From: Crossiella sp. S99.2 | GTDB lineage: Bacteria; Actinomycetota; Actinomycetes; Mycobacteriales; Pseudonocardiaceae | Direction of reading: 5' to 3' | Length of the DNA: 64,000 nucleotides | Assembly: GCF_023094165.1 (NCBI RefSeq) | Contig: NZ_JALMDK010000006.1 | Span: 124,001-188,000, forward strand | In this document: piece by piece, positions 1 through 8,664 of the stretch | Layout of the letters: the number at the start of each line of letters is the position of its first letter | Position numbering within the stretch: the first letter of the stretch is position 1 | Notes under the pieces: generated by a model | Seen by the model: the letters and a program-made list of their open reading frames with translations, nothing else | Told to the model about the DNA's origin: nothing | Database searches by the model: none | Translations under genes and position numbers: made by a program

Positions 1-1
1 G

Positions 2-484
2 AAGACCGGCGACCGGGTGCGCGCCCGGCTGGCCCGCGATCTGGCCGGCGACCCGCCGCCGTGGGCGGTGCTGCGCGCCTGCATGGTCGAGACGCTGCCC
101 ATCGACGAGCACACCCGTACCGGCCGCCTGGTCGGCATCGCCTACTTCATCCGCGCGCTGAACGAGCCCTCGCTGCGCCGGATCTACCTGCAGGGCCAGC
201 CGAAACTGTTCAACTTCTTCGCCGACATGATCCGCGCGGCACGAGAGCGCGGGGTGACCGCGCCGGGCATCGACCCGGACAAGGAATCGATGATGCTGTG
301 GTGCATCGCCGATTCCCTCGGCTCGGACATCCTGCTCGACAACAGCACCCCGGAGGAGGCGATGGCCACCGCCGACTACTACCTGCGGCGGCTCTTCCCC
401 GGCGTGCCCGAGGACGAGTGGCCCCCGCCCGGCTCGATCTCCACCCCCGGCTCCACCCCTGAGCCCACGAACTCCACCCCCTGA
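2..484 (+). CDS. TetR-family regulator, C-terminal part (cut by window edge)
   Basis: The reading frame is open from the first bases of the window, so the N-terminal helix-turn-helix lies upstream and is not seen. About 160 residues of an all-helical ligand-binding and dimerisation domain remain, with a typical TetR C-terminal pattern: a segment reading RTGRLVGIAYFIRAL, then a hydrophobic helix around SMMLWCIADSLGSDIL, then LRRLFPG near the end. The last 20 or so residues are a Pro/Ser/Thr-rich tail. Assignment to the family is by pattern only; the ligand is unknown. A small membrane protein gene starts 18 bp downstream and may be co-transcribed. Confidence 0.7.
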   Translation, partial: KTGDRVRARLARDLAGDPPPWAVLRACMVETLPIDEHTRTGRLVGIAYFIRALNEPSLRRIYLQGQPKLFNFFADMIRAARERGVTAPGIDPDKESMMLWCIADSLGSDILLDNSTPEEAMATADYYLRRLFPGVPEDEWPPPGSISTPGSTPEPTNSTP

Positions 485-502
485 TCTTCCTACCGTGCTC
501 CC

Positions 503-988
503 ATGACCATGAGCACGCTGTTCAACGGGGCCATCGCCATCGCCGTGGTGGTCTTCGTGATCATCCGCCGGATGAACTGGCACGAGCTGACCAAACGCGG
601 CGAGGACGTGTGGGTGGGCCCGGCGGTGATCGCGGTGATCGGCCTGTTCCAGCTCAAGAACAAGCTGGGCGCGGACTACCACATCCCGCCGGTCGACCTG
701 ACCTTCCTGGTGCTGGGCCTGCTGCTGGCGGCAGGCGCCGGGGTCGGCCTGGGCCGGACCAGCGAGGTGCAACTACGGGAAGGCCGGATCTTCACCCGGA
801 TGCGCGGTCCGGCCATCGGCGTGTGGATCGGCTTCATCGGGCTGCGGGTGCTGCTCGGCTTCCTCGGCCACGCCATGGGCGCGACCCTGACCAGCGGCGG
901 CGGCGCGATCATGCTGACCCTGGGGGCCAGCCTGCTGGTCCAGTCGCTGGTGCTGGCCACCCGGGCAGGGCATCCGGTGCGGCACTGA
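503..988 (+). CDS. DUF1453-like integral membrane protein
   Basis: A 161-residue polytopic membrane protein. The first hydrophobic segment (about residues 6-22) ends in a basic RRMNWHELTKRGED stretch. It is followed by segments near 38-50, 66-86, 105-125 and 133-152. Size, the early basic loop and the segment spacing resemble the DUF1453/CcdC-like actinobacterial family, whose function is not established. Two ATG codons lie six bases apart at the start; the first is used here. It sits between a TetR regulator and a two-component system on the same strand. Confidence 0.65.
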   Translation: MTMSTLFNGAIAIAVVVFVIIRRMNWHELTKRGEDVWVGPAVIAVIGLFQLKNKLGADYHIPPVDLTFLVLGLLLAAGAGVGLGRTSEVQLREGRIFTRMRGPAIGVWIGFIGLRVLLGFLGHAMGATLTSGGGAIMLTLGASLLVQSLVLATRAGHPVRH

Positions 989-1014
989 ACCCCCGGCACC
1001 CGCAGACTGCCCCC

Positions 1015-2088
1015 ATGCACCCCACGCCGTCGGTGAACGACCGCCGGGCCATGCACGTCCTGGTCACCGCGCTGCTGGTGTACGCGCTGCTCAGCTCGCC
1101 GGGCACGCCGCGGTGGGCCTGGCTGGTGCTCGGCCCGGCCTTCCTGGGCTGGCTGGTGTTCCTGGCCCTGACCCGGCGCGCGCCGCGGGTGGCGCTGAGC
1201 GCGCTGGCCGCCTGCTCGCTGCTGGCCTCGGCCATCGTCGGCGCGCCGGAGGCCTCGGCCACCACCATGGCCGCGGTCGGGCTGATGGTGTTCATCTCGC
1301 ACCCGGTGCCCAGCCTGGGCCTCGGCTTCGCGCTGACCGCCGCGGACGTCACCCTGGTCACCGTCAGCGGCCTGCTCTGGGAACGCGGCACCGGCGTCAT
1401 CCTGAGCAACCTGGGCATCTTCGCGCTGCTCACCCTGCTCGGCCTGGTCCAGCGGCAGCACCGGCAGCAGACCGCGCAGGCCGCCCGGCTGCTCGCCGAG
1501 ACCGAGCGGACCCGGATCGCCAGGGAACTGCACGACGTGCTGGCGCATTCCCTTGGCGCGCTGGCGGTGCAGCTGGAGGTGGCCGAGGCGCTGCTCAGCG
1601 ACGGCCGGGATCCGGACGCCGCGCTGGCCAGGGTGCGGCGGTCCCGGCGGCTGGCCGTGGACGGGCTGACCGAGGCGCGGGCCGCGGTGGCCGCGCTGCG
1701 CTCGGACGTGCCGCCGCTGCCCACCGCGCTGGCCGAGCTGACCCAGGCGCACCAACGGGATCACCAGTCCCCGGTCCGGCTGAGCACCGAGGGCGAGACC
1801 CGCACGCTCTCCCCCGCCGCCGAGGTCTCCCTGCTGCGCACCGCCCGCGAGGCGCTGACCAACGCGGGCAAACACGCCGCGGGCGCGCCGATCGAGGTCG
1901 ATCTGTCCTATGTGGACGGAGCGGTCCGGCTGTCGGTGCGCAACGCGGCGGGCACCCCGCGCACCGAGTTGCCCGGTGGCGGATTCGGGTTGACCGGGAT
2001 GCGGGAGCGGCTGGCGTTGCTGGGTGGCACACTCACCGCGGGCCCGGACGGGGACGGCTGGCTGGTGCGCGCGGAGGTGCCGGAATGA
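1015..2088 (+). CDS. NarL-type sensor histidine kinase
   Basis: A 357-residue membrane histidine kinase. The N-terminal 150 residues form about five hydrophobic segments with no large extracellular domain. The HisKA_3 box RIARELHDVLAHSLGALAVQ carries the phospho-acceptor His at residue 173. The HATPase_c domain follows, with an N box around LLRTAREALTNAGKHA and a G box near GGGFGLTGMRERL. The ATG at 1015 is chosen because it precedes the first membrane segment; longer versions of the frame read into the preceding gene. Its stop overlaps the start of the response regulator by 4 bp (ATGA), so the two are translationally coupled. The signal sensed is unknown. Confidence 0.9.
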   Translation: MHPTPSVNDRRAMHVLVTALLVYALLSSPGTPRWAWLVLGPAFLGWLVFLALTRRAPRVALSALAACSLLASAIVGAPEASATTMAAVGLMVFISHPVPSLGLGFALTAADVTLVTVSGLLWERGTGVILSNLGIFALLTLLGLVQRQHRQQTAQAARLLAETERTRIARELHDVLAHSLGALAVQLEVAEALLSDGRDPDAALARVRRSRRLAVDGLTEARAAVAALRSDVPPLPTALAELTQAHQRDHQSPVRLSTEGETRTLSPAAEVSLLRTAREALTNAGKHAAGAPIEVDLSYVDGAVRLSVRNAAGTPRTELPGGGFGLTGMRERLALLGGTLTAGPDGDGWLVRAEVPE

Positions 2089-2732
2089 CCATCAGGGTCC
2101 TGGTCGTCGACGACCAGCAGATCATGCGCGAGGGCCTGGTCGCGCTGCTCGGCCTGGTCGAGGACATCGAGGTGGTCGCCGACGCCGGGGACGGCGAGCA
2201 GGCCCTGGCGCTGCTGGCCGAGCACGAGGTGGACCTGGTGCTGATGGACCTGCGGATGCCGGTGCTGGACGGGGTCGAGGCCACCCGCCGGATCACCGAA
2301 CGCTTCCCCGGGGTCGGGGTGCTGGTGCTGACCACCTACGCCGACGACGAGTCCATCGCCGACGCGCTGCGCGCCGGCGCCCGCGGCTACCTGACCAAGG
2401 AGGCCGGCCGGGCCGAGATCGCCGCCGCCCTGCGCGCCGCCGCGGCCGGCCAGTCCACCTTCGCCCCCGCGGTCTCCCAGCGCCTGGTCGCCGCGCTGAC
2501 CCGCCAGGAACCGCCAAAACCGCACCGCCCGCCGGACGGCCTGACCGCCCGCGAGGCCGAGGTGCTGACCCTGATCGCGGGCGGGCGCAGCAACCCGGAG
2601 ATCGCCACGGCCCTGTTCATCAGCGAGGCCACGGTGAAGACCCACATCAACAACGCCTTCGCCAAGATCGGCGCGCGCAACCGGGCCGATGCCACCCGCT
2701 ACGCCTACCGCACCGGCCTGACCGCGCCCTGA
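2085..2732 (+). CDS. NarL/FixJ-family response regulator
   Basis: A 215-residue DNA-binding response regulator, partner of the kinase just upstream. The receiver domain begins IRVLVVDDQQIMREGL with the acidic pair, has the phospho-acceptor Asp55 in LVLMDLRMP, the conserved Thr in VLVLTTYADDE, and Lys in YLTKEA. A linker of about 25 residues leads to a LuxR/GerE helix-turn-helix (GLTAREAEVLTLIAGGRSN to VKTHINNAFAKIG). The ATG lies inside the kinase stop codon. The targets cannot be told from the sequence. Confidence 0.92.
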   Translation: MTIRVLVVDDQQIMREGLVALLGLVEDIEVVADAGDGEQALALLAEHEVDLVLMDLRMPVLDGVEATRRITERFPGVGVLVLTTYADDESIADALRAGARGYLTKEAGRAEIAAALRAAAAGQSTFAPAVSQRLVAALTRQEPPKPHRPPDGLTAREAEVLTLIAGGRSNPEIATALFISEATVKTHINNAFAKIGARNRADATRYAYRTGLTAP

Positions 2733-2762
2733 GCCAGCGGATCCGCGCGGCTGCCAAGCGCA

Positions 2763-2776
2763 CTACCCGTGGGTAG
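2763..2776. promoter_or_regulatory. Inverted repeat CTACCC-GT-GGGTAG, possible operator
   Basis: Two perfect 6-bp arms separated by GT lie 10 bp before the chosen ATG of the esterase gene. The 6-2-6 layout and the TACC/GGTA core resemble the double palindrome before the TetR gene at 8021. A TetR-type operator is an inference; the truncated TetR regulator at the window edge is one possible binder. Confidence 0.4.
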
Positions 2777-2786
2777 CATCGGGGCC

Positions 2787-3854
2787 ATGACCCCTCCTCG
2801 TCCGGCACTGCGTGAGTTGGTCGAACGCTCGCTGGCCACCGCGGTCGGCGCGCTGCCCGCTCCGGCGCAGCGCGCGATCGGCGGCCGCACCACCGTCATC
2901 GACGGTCAGGAACTGCACCCCGAGGTGCAGTCCATGCTCAAACTGATGAGCCTGGCCAAGGAGAATCCGCTCAGCGCGGGTTCGGTCGTGGAGGCGCGGC
3001 GCGGCCTGCGCAAGACCGCGGCCATCATCGGCGGCACCGCGCTGGAGGTGGCCGAGGTGCGCGAACTGAGCGTGCCCGGCCCCGGCGGCCCGATCCGCAC
3101 CCGGGTCTACCTCCCGGCCGGACTGCCCAGCCCGGCCCCGGCGCTGGTCTTCTACCACGGCGGCGGCTGGGTGGTCGGCGACCTGGAGACCCACGACAAC
3201 CTGTGCCGGTTCCTGGCCGTGCACGCCGGCGTCGTGGTGCTCTCCGCGGACTACCGGCTGGCCCCCGAGCACAAGTTCCCGGCCGCCACCGAGGACGCCA
3301 CCGCGGTCTACCGCTACGCCCTGGAGAACGCCGACTCCCTCGGCCTGCACCCTGGCCAGATCGCGGTTGGCGGGGACAGCGCGGGCGGCAACCTGGCCGC
3401 GGTCACCGCCCAGCTGGCCAAGGCCGCCGGGGACCCGGTGCCCGCCTTCCAGCTGCTGATCTACCCGGCGGTCGACTTCTCCGTGCGCCGGGAGTCCCGC
3501 CGTCTCTTCGGCGAGGGCTTCGTGCTGACCTCGGACAAGATGGACTGGTACCAGGAGCAGTACCTCAACTCCACCGACGAGGTGCTCGACCCGCGCGCCT
3601 CGCCGCTGCTCACCGAGGACCTCTCCGGGCTGCCGCCGACCTACCTGGTCACCGCCGGCTTCGACCCGCTGCGCGATGAGGGCGAGGAGTACGCGGACAA
3701 GCTCACCAAGGCAGGCGTGCCGGTGTTCCTGCGCCGCCGCCGCGGCCTGATCCACGGCTTCGCCAACGTGCTCGGCATCGGCCACACCGGCCGCGACGCC
3801 GTCCTGGAAGCCGCCGCCGCCCTCCGCATGGGCCTCGCCTTCACCAAGCCCTGA
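2787..3854 (+). CDS. HSL-family alpha/beta hydrolase (esterase/lipase)
   Basis: A 355-residue esterase of the hormone-sensitive-lipase (bacterial family IV) type. It has the oxyanion-hole motif HGGGW at residues 124-128 and the nucleophile elbow GGDSAGG with Ser198. The acidic residue is expected in the GFDPLRDEGEEY segment and the catalytic His in RGLIHGFAN near the C-terminus. The first 60-70 residues form the usual helical cap. An upstream in-frame GTG at 2769 would add six residues but falls inside the inverted repeat, so the ATG is preferred. No signal peptide is seen, so it is probably cytoplasmic. The substrate is unknown. Confidence 0.9.
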   Translation: MTPPRPALRELVERSLATAVGALPAPAQRAIGGRTTVIDGQELHPEVQSMLKLMSLAKENPLSAGSVVEARRGLRKTAAIIGGTALEVAEVRELSVPGPGGPIRTRVYLPAGLPSPAPALVFYHGGGWVVGDLETHDNLCRFLAVHAGVVVLSADYRLAPEHKFPAATEDATAVYRYALENADSLGLHPGQIAVGGDSAGGNLAAVTAQLAKAAGDPVPAFQLLIYPAVDFSVRRESRRLFGEGFVLTSDKMDWYQEQYLNSTDEVLDPRASPLLTEDLSGLPPTYLVTAGFDPLRDEGEEYADKLTKAGVPVFLRRRRGLIHGFANVLGIGHTGRDAVLEAAAALRMGLAFTKP

Positions 3855-3860
3855 CCCGCC

Positions 3861-3919
3861 GAGTTGGGCCAACTGGTACGCCAAGTTGGCCCAACCGGGC
3901 GTACCGGTTTGGCCAACTC
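3861..3919. terminator. Long imperfect hairpin between convergent genes
   Basis: A 21-bp left arm (3861-3881, GAGTTGGGCCAACTGG...) pairs imperfectly with 3899-3919 (...GGTTTGGCCAACTC). The 17-base loop itself contains another copy of the AGTTGGCCCAAC word. It sits between the ends of the esterase gene (+) and the SGNH hydrolase gene (-), so it probably acts as a bidirectional terminator. There is no T tract, as is common in actinomycetes. Confidence 0.6.
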
Positions 3920-3936
3920 GACGCGCCGGGGGTGGG

Positions 3937-4821
3937 TTAGGTCCGGATCCGGGTGGTCAGCGCCCGCTGCACCGCGTCGGCCATGCCGACCATGCCGGTG
4001 CGGAACGGGTGGTAGCTGGCGGCCGCGAGCAGATCGGTGTGCTGTCCGTTCACCCAGGCCACCCCGCGCCGCTGGCAGGCGTCGTGACCCAGCGACGGGC
4101 CGTAGGTGTCCACATAGGTGTCGCCGGTGGCCCCGGCCGCGCGCCGCAGCGCCGCGTTGAGCTGCTGCTCCACCCCGTCCAGGAACGGGTAGTCGCCGGT
4201 GGCGAAGGGCAGCGTGTTCGGGCAGGTGCCGCTGGGCGGGGCGATCCGCGGATAGCCCACCACCAGCACCCTGGCCTTGGGCGCGCGTTCCCGGATCCCG
4301 CGCAGCACCGCCACAACCCGGCCCTCGGTCTGGCCGATCCGCTTGCTCAGCTCGTCGCCGAACTTCTTCGCGCACGGCGCGCCGCCCGGATCACTGGCCC
4401 GCAGGCTCGCGCAGGTGGAGATGGTCTCGCCGAACACGCTGAAGTCGTTGCCGCCGATGCTCACCGACACCAGGTCGGTGTCCTTGGTCAGCGCGGAGAA
4501 CTGGGCGGGGTTGCGGCCCAGCGGCACCGACTGCGGCTGGGTCATGTTCGTGGTGTCCGCGGCCCCGCAGCTGATGTCGGTGAACCGGGCGGGCCGGATC
4601 CGCCGGTTCAGCAGACTCGGGTAGTTCTCGGTGGAGCGCGCGCAGCCCAACGGGTTCAGCCGCGGCAGCGGGATCAGCGGGCCCGAGGTGAACGAGTCGC
4701 CCAGCGCCACGTAGTGCCGCACCTGGCGGACCGCCGCCTCCGCCCCGGAGGCGAACAACGCGGCCGCAGCGACCGCCACCGCCCCGATGGTCGTCAGCCG
4801 ACCTGCGATGCCTACCGACAT
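3937..4821 (-). CDS. Secreted SGNH/GDSL-type lipase or esterase
   Basis: A 294-residue secreted hydrolase. A signal peptide is visible (GRLT, then a hydrophobic run IGAVAVAAAALFASGAEA, cleavage probably near residue 29). Block I is YVALGDSFTSG with Ser43 as nucleophile. Block III is SIGGNDF, and a His in the YHPFRTGM segment completes the triad. Several Cys pairs suggest disulfides, as in Streptomyces SGNH lipases. The ATG at 4821 is preferred over an upstream start because GCGAGG lies at ribosome-binding distance before it. The substrate is unknown, probably an ester or lipid outside the cell. Confidence 0.88.
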   Translation of the reverse strand: MSVGIAGRLTTIGAVAVAAAALFASGAEAAVRQVRHYVALGDSFTSGPLIPLPRLNPLGCARSTENYPSLLNRRIRPARFTDISCGAADTTNMTQPQSVPLGRNPAQFSALTKDTDLVSVSIGGNDFSVFGETISTCASLRASDPGGAPCAKKFGDELSKRIGQTEGRVVAVLRGIRERAPKARVLVVGYPRIAPPSGTCPNTLPFATGDYPFLDGVEQQLNAALRRAAGATGDTYVDTYGPSLGHDACQRRGVAWVNGQHTDLLAAASYHPFRTGMVGMADAVQRALTTRIRT

Positions 4822-4987
4822 GCCACACCTCGCTGTGAGCCCGGCCACACCATGACGGACTGACGCTAGGTTCGCCCGCGCGCGCCGGTCAATCGTCCAA
4901 TGAGGTCAGCCACGCTGCGGGTTTCCCCCGCCACTCGTACGGTTTTCCACAGTCCCCCGAACGGCCCTGCCCGCTAGCCTGCACGCT

Positions 4988-6160
4988 GTGCGTCCGCTGC
5001 CCCTGCTCACCGCCGCCGCGCGTATCGGGGCCGGACTGACCCTGGGCGCGCTGGCCGCCCTGGCCGAACTCGGCTACCTGGTCATCTCCGGTCTGCTGCT
5101 GGGGTTGCTGCTGCCCTGGCCGTCGGCCCGGCAGCGGCTGGGCGAACTGCTGCTCCGCGGCGCGCGCCGGCTGGCCCGCCGGGACGCCCGCCGGGTGGCC
5201 AGGTACTTCGGCGGCGGCGAGGCCGAAGCGCAGAGCCGCCCCTGGATGTACCTGCTGCTGCGCACGCCGGTCGGCCTCGGCGGCGGCGTCATCCTGTTCC
5301 TGCTGGGCTACGGCCTGCTCACGGTGGTGGCCAGCTTCGGCGCCTGGTTCACCGGCGGCAGCATCTTCACCGGCAATCCGGCCGGCCGGATCACCACCGA
5401 GACCATCCTCGCGCTCAGCCTGCCCGGCCTGGTGCTGCTCTACCTTGCCCTGCAAGGGCTGTACGCACTGTCCACTGTGGAGCGTCGACTGGTCCGCGAG
5501 TTCCTCGGCCGCAGCCCCGCCGAGCTGCGCCGGCGGATCGAGGACCTCACGCTCACCCGCGCGGGCGTGGTCGAGGCGGTGGACGCCGAACGCCGCCGGA
5601 TCGAACGCGATCTGCACGACGGCGTGCAACAGCGCCTGGTCGCGCTCGGCCTGCTGATCGGCCGGGCCCGCCGCGGCGCCGACCCGGCCAGGTCCGAGGC
5701 ACTGCTGGCCCAGGCGCACCAGGAATGCCAGGAGATCCTCAGCGATCTGCGCGAGGTCGCCTGGCGGGTCTACCCCACCGCGCTGGACAACCTGGGCCTG
5801 CCCGAGGCGATCGCCCGGGTGGTCGAGGGTTCCCCGCTGCACACCACGGTCACCTGCGAGCTGCCGCCCCAGCGGCCGCCCGCGCAGGTCGAGGCCGCCG
5901 CGTACTTCATCGTGTGCGAAGCCGTCACCAACGCCACCAAACACGCCAACGCCACCACCCTGGCCGTACGGCTCACCTGCCTCGACGCACCGGCCCGGCT
6001 GCTGGTGGAGATCGCCGACGACGGGGTCGGCGGCGCCGATCCGGCCGGCGGCGGACTCTCCGGCCTCGCCCAGCGGGTGGCGGCCATGGACGGCGAGTTC
6101 CAGGTGCGCTCACCCCAGGGCGGCGGCACAGTCATCGGAGCCAGCCTGCCATGCGCCTGA
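4988..6160 (+). CDS. Sensor histidine kinase (NarL type, DesK-like)
   Basis: A 390-residue membrane kinase with hydrophobic segments near residues 15-45, 95-125 and 145-165, and a basic Arg-rich loop between the first two. The HisKA_3 box ERDLHDGVQQRLVALGLL has the phospho-acceptor His210. The HATPase_c domain has an N box (VCEAVTNATKHANA), a DDGVGG box and GLSGLAQRV. The start is GTG. The last 10 bp overlap the response regulator start, so the pair forms one operon. The stimulus is unknown. Confidence 0.9.
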   Translation: MRPLPLLTAAARIGAGLTLGALAALAELGYLVISGLLLGLLLPWPSARQRLGELLLRGARRLARRDARRVARYFGGGEAEAQSRPWMYLLLRTPVGLGGGVILFLLGYGLLTVVASFGAWFTGGSIFTGNPAGRITTETILALSLPGLVLLYLALQGLYALSTVERRLVREFLGRSPAELRRRIEDLTLTRAGVVEAVDAERRRIERDLHDGVQQRLVALGLLIGRARRGADPARSEALLAQAHQECQEILSDLREVAWRVYPTALDNLGLPEAIARVVEGSPLHTTVTCELPPQRPPAQVEAAAYFIVCEAVTNATKHANATTLAVRLTCLDAPARLLVEIADDGVGGADPAGGGLSGLAQRVAAMDGEFQVRSPQGGGTVIGASLPCA

Positions 6161-6795
6161 TCCTCGCCGACGATTCCATCCTGCTGCGCGAAGGCCTGGT
6201 GCGCCTGCTCGTGGAGGAGGGCCACCAAGTGCTCGCCGCGGTCGGCGACGGCGCCGCCCTGCTGGCCGCGGTGACCCAGGAGCAGCCGGACGTGTGCGTG
6301 ATCGATGTCCGGATGCCGCCCACGCACACGGCTGAGGGCTTGCAGGCCGCGCTGGAGATCCGGGCCCGCTGGCCCGAGGTCGGCGTGCTGATGCTGTCCC
6401 AGTACGTGGAGAAGCGCTACGCCACCGAGTTGCTCACCGGGGAGAGCGCCCGGGTCGGCTACCTGCTCAAGGACCGGGTGGCCCAGGTCGGGGAGTTCCT
6501 GGACGCGCTGGACCGGGTCGGCTCCGGCCGGGCCGCCTTCGACCCGGAGGTGGTGCGCCAGCTGCTGGCCCGCACCACGCACACCGATCCACTCGCCCGG
6601 CTCACCGAACGGGAGCGGGAAGTGTTGCGGCACATGGCCCAGGGCCACACCAACGCGAGCATCTCCACCGCGCTGCACATCTCGCAGAGCGCGGTGGAGA
6701 AGCACGTGAACGCGATCTTCGACAAACTCGATCTGTCGCACACCACCGGCTACAGCCGCCGGGTGCTGGCAATTTTGCGTTACCTGGGCAGTTAG
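6151..6795 (+). CDS. LuxR-type response regulator
   Basis: A 214-residue response regulator coupled to the kinase before it. The receiver has the acidic pair in LILADDSILLREGL, the phospho-acceptor Asp52 in VIDVRMPP, and Lys in YLLKDR. The C-terminal GerE helix-turn-helix spans LTEREREVLRHMAQGHTN to SAVEKHVNAIFDKL. The alpha-4 region reads QYVEKRYATELL, as in other actinobacterial regulators of this subgroup. Its stop overlaps the stop of the convergent DedA gene by 4 bp, so no separate terminator lies between them. Confidence 0.92.
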   Translation: MRLILADDSILLREGLVRLLVEEGHQVLAAVGDGAALLAAVTQEQPDVCVIDVRMPPTHTAEGLQAALEIRARWPEVGVLMLSQYVEKRYATELLTGESARVGYLLKDRVAQVGEFLDALDRVGSGRAAFDPEVVRQLLARTTHTDPLARLTEREREVLRHMAQGHTNASISTALHISQSAVEKHVNAIFDKLDLSHTTGYSRRVLAILRYLGS

Positions 6796-7409
6796 ACGCG
6801 CTGCTTGCTCCGGCGGCGCACCCGGGACACCACGAAGGCGATCACCGCGATGCCGACCACGGCCAGCACCGCCTTGGACAGGAACCCGGCGTAGGTCTCC
6901 ACCAGCGTCCAGTTCTCGCCGAGGAAGTACCCGGCGAGCACGAACGCGGTGTTCCAGATCAGGCTGCCCAGCGCGGTGAACAGCAGGAACACTCCCAGCC
7001 GCATCCGCTCCACGCCAGCGGGCACCGACACCAGGCTGCGGAAGATCGGGATCATCCGGCCGAAGAAGACCGCCTTGACTCCGTGCTTGGCGAACCAGGC
7101 CTCGGTACGGTCCAGGTCGGACACCTTGACCAGCGGCAGCTTGGCGGCGATGGCCCGGGTGCGGTCCCGGCCGAGCAGCGCGCCCAGGTAGTACAGCGCG
7201 ACCGCGCCGACCACCGAGCCCGCGGTGGTCCAGATGATCGCGGCCAGCAGGCTCATCCCGCCGCGGCTGGCGGTGAACCCGGCCAGTGGCAGGAACACCT
7301 CGCTGGGCAGTGGCGGGAACAGGTTCTCCAGCGCGATGGCCAGACCGGCGCCCGGCGCGCCGAGGGTGGTCATGAGGTCGGTGACCCAGGTGATGATTCC
7401 GTCGAACAT
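6792..7409 (-). CDS. DedA-family membrane protein
   Basis: A 205-residue DedA/SNARE-associated protein. Family marks are visible: ENLFPPLPSEVFLPLAGF near residue 28, the GSVVGAVALYYLGALLGRDRT region, and FFGRMIPIFRSLVSVPAGVERM near residue 115, with its conserved Arg residues. Two further hydrophobic segments lead to a basic C-terminus (RVRRRSKQRV). DedA proteins are implicated in lipid scrambling and membrane homeostasis. Nothing else in the context points to a special role. Confidence 0.9.
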   Translation of the reverse strand: MFDGIITWVTDLMTTLGAPGAGLAIALENLFPPLPSEVFLPLAGFTASRGGMSLLAAIIWTTAGSVVGAVALYYLGALLGRDRTRAIAAKLPLVKVSDLDRTEAWFAKHGVKAVFFGRMIPIFRSLVSVPAGVERMRLGVFLLFTALGSLIWNTAFVLAGYFLGENWTLVETYAGFLSKAVLAVVGIAVIAFVVSRVRRRSKQRV

Positions 7410-7517
7410 GGTGTCAACGCTAGGAATTCCGGCCTGAGAACACCCTGAGGCAGACCATCGGATCCGGGTGGGCGCACCGCAGGAAAAGAATGCGGGAAAC
7501 CGCAGTGCGCGCCGGGC

Positions 7518-7952
7518 TCAGCGGTGGTTGGCGTGCTCGGCCAGGCCCAGCGCGCAGCGGCGGATGAACGTGGTCAGCGCCCACCGGTACAGCCAGCCGG
7601 TGCCGGGCACCCGCGGCCGGAAGCTGGAATGCCAGTGGATCTCGGTGCCGGTCCCGGCGGGTTCGAGGTCGATGTTGGCCCGGTACTCCCGCAGCGGCAG
7701 CCCGCCCAGCAGCGTGTAGCCCAGCCTGCGGTCCGGCACCAGCTCCACCACCTGCTCCCGGGTGGTCCGCTTACCCCGGCGGAACAGCCGGATCGCGCCC
7801 ACGCTCTCCCCGCCCGACTCGCCGGCGCGCTCCAGCTCGAACCCGGTGAACGGCGCCCACCCCGGCCAGCTCGGCCCACTGCGCACCAGCGCGTAGACCG
7901 CCGCGGGCGCGGCTGTGGACCGCACCCGAACCTCGATCCGCTGCACCGCCAT
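7518..7952 (-). CDS. SRPBCC-family (polyketide cyclase/START-like) protein
   Basis: A 144-residue single-domain protein beginning MAVQRIEVRVRSTAAPAAVYALV, the usual first strand and helix of the SRPBCC fold. It continues with VVELVPDRRLGYTLLGG, TGTEIHWHSSFRP and a C-terminal helix. The ATG at 7952 is chosen because GAAGGAGGG lies just upstream. It is divergent from a TetR regulator, and two palindromes lie between the starts, so the TetR protein probably represses it. A lipid or hydrophobic-ligand role is inferred from the fold only. Confidence 0.8.
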   Translation of the reverse strand: MAVQRIEVRVRSTAAPAAVYALVRSGPSWPGWAPFTGFELERAGESGGESVGAIRLFRRGKRTTREQVVELVPDRRLGYTLLGGLPLREYRANIDLEPAGTGTEIHWHSSFRPRVPGTGWLYRWALTTFIRRCALGLAEHANHR

Positions 7953-7968
7953 GAGATCCCTCCTTCGT

Positions 7969-7998
7969 GTACCAGTTGGTACATGTACCATATGGTTC
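7969..7998. promoter_or_regulatory. Tandem palindromes between divergent SRPBCC and TetR genes
   Basis: GTACCA-GT-TGGTAC (7969-7982) is a perfect 6-2-6 inverted repeat. GTACCA-TA-TGGTTC (7985-7998) follows 16 bp later with one mismatch. The pair fills the short gap between two divergent starts and is the expected shape of a TetR operator bound by two dimers. Function is inferred from position and symmetry. Confidence 0.65.
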
Positions 7999-8020
7999 AC
8001 TCAGACGGAAGGCGGTGCCG

Positions 8021-8596
8021 GTGTCGGCGGCGAAGGAGAAACTGCTGGCCGCGGCGGTGGCCTGGTGCGCGGAGCACGGTGTCGGCGAGCTGAGCCTGCG
8101 GCAGCTGGCGACCGCGCTGGGCACCAGTCACCGGATGCTGATCTACCACTTCGAGTCCAAAGCGGGCCTGCTGGTCGAGGTGGTCCGCGAGGTCGAACGC
8201 CGCCAGCGCGCCGCCTTCGCCGAACTGGACCGCACCGGCGCCTCCCCCGCCACCGCGCCGCGGGAGTTCTGGCGCAGGCTCACCGATCCGGAACTGGCCC
8301 CGCTGATCCGGCTGTTCTTCGAGCTGTACGGCCAGGCCCTGCAGGGTCGCCCCGGCACCACCGGGTTCCTGGACGGCATCGTCACCTCCTGGACCGAACC
8401 GATGGCGGACTGGCTGCGGGCCAACGGTTTCCCGGACGCGGCCGCCCAGGCCCAGGCCCGCCTCGGCCTGGCGGTCACCCGCGGCCTGCTGCTGGACCTG
8501 CTGGCCACCGGCGACCGGGCGGCGGTGGACGCGGCGATGGAGGCTTTCATTCTTGCCACCGAGGACACCCAGCGCCGACTTGCATCGATCGGGTGA
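8021..8596 (+). CDS. TetR-family transcriptional regulator
   Basis: A 191-residue TetR protein. The N-terminal helix-turn-helix is clear (KEKLLAAAVAWCAEHG, then LSLRQLATALGTSHRMLIYHF, which includes the recognition helix). The remainder is the all-helical ligand domain. The GTG at 8021 is preferred because GGAAGG lies upstream; an earlier in-frame ATG at 7967 would place the operator inside the coding region. It probably regulates itself and the divergent SRPBCC gene. The ligand is unknown. Confidence 0.88.
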   Translation: MSAAKEKLLAAAVAWCAEHGVGELSLRQLATALGTSHRMLIYHFESKAGLLVEVVREVERRQRAAFAELDRTGASPATAPREFWRRLTDPELAPLIRLFFELYGQALQGRPGTTGFLDGIVTSWTEPMADWLRANGFPDAAAQAQARLGLAVTRGLLLDLLATGDRAAVDAAMEAFILATEDTQRRLASIG

Positions 8597-8664
8597 CCGG
8601 AGCAGCCACCGTTCACCCGGTCGGTCCCTCCCTGGCGAGCTGGCCGGTTGGAGATGATGCGGTG

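Noticed and set aside
676..1875. Long antisense frame opposite the kinase gene, and many like it across the window
   Set aside because: High GC leaves long open frames on the opposite strand; composition is Gly/Arg/Gln-rich and the real gene on the other strand has clear motifs.
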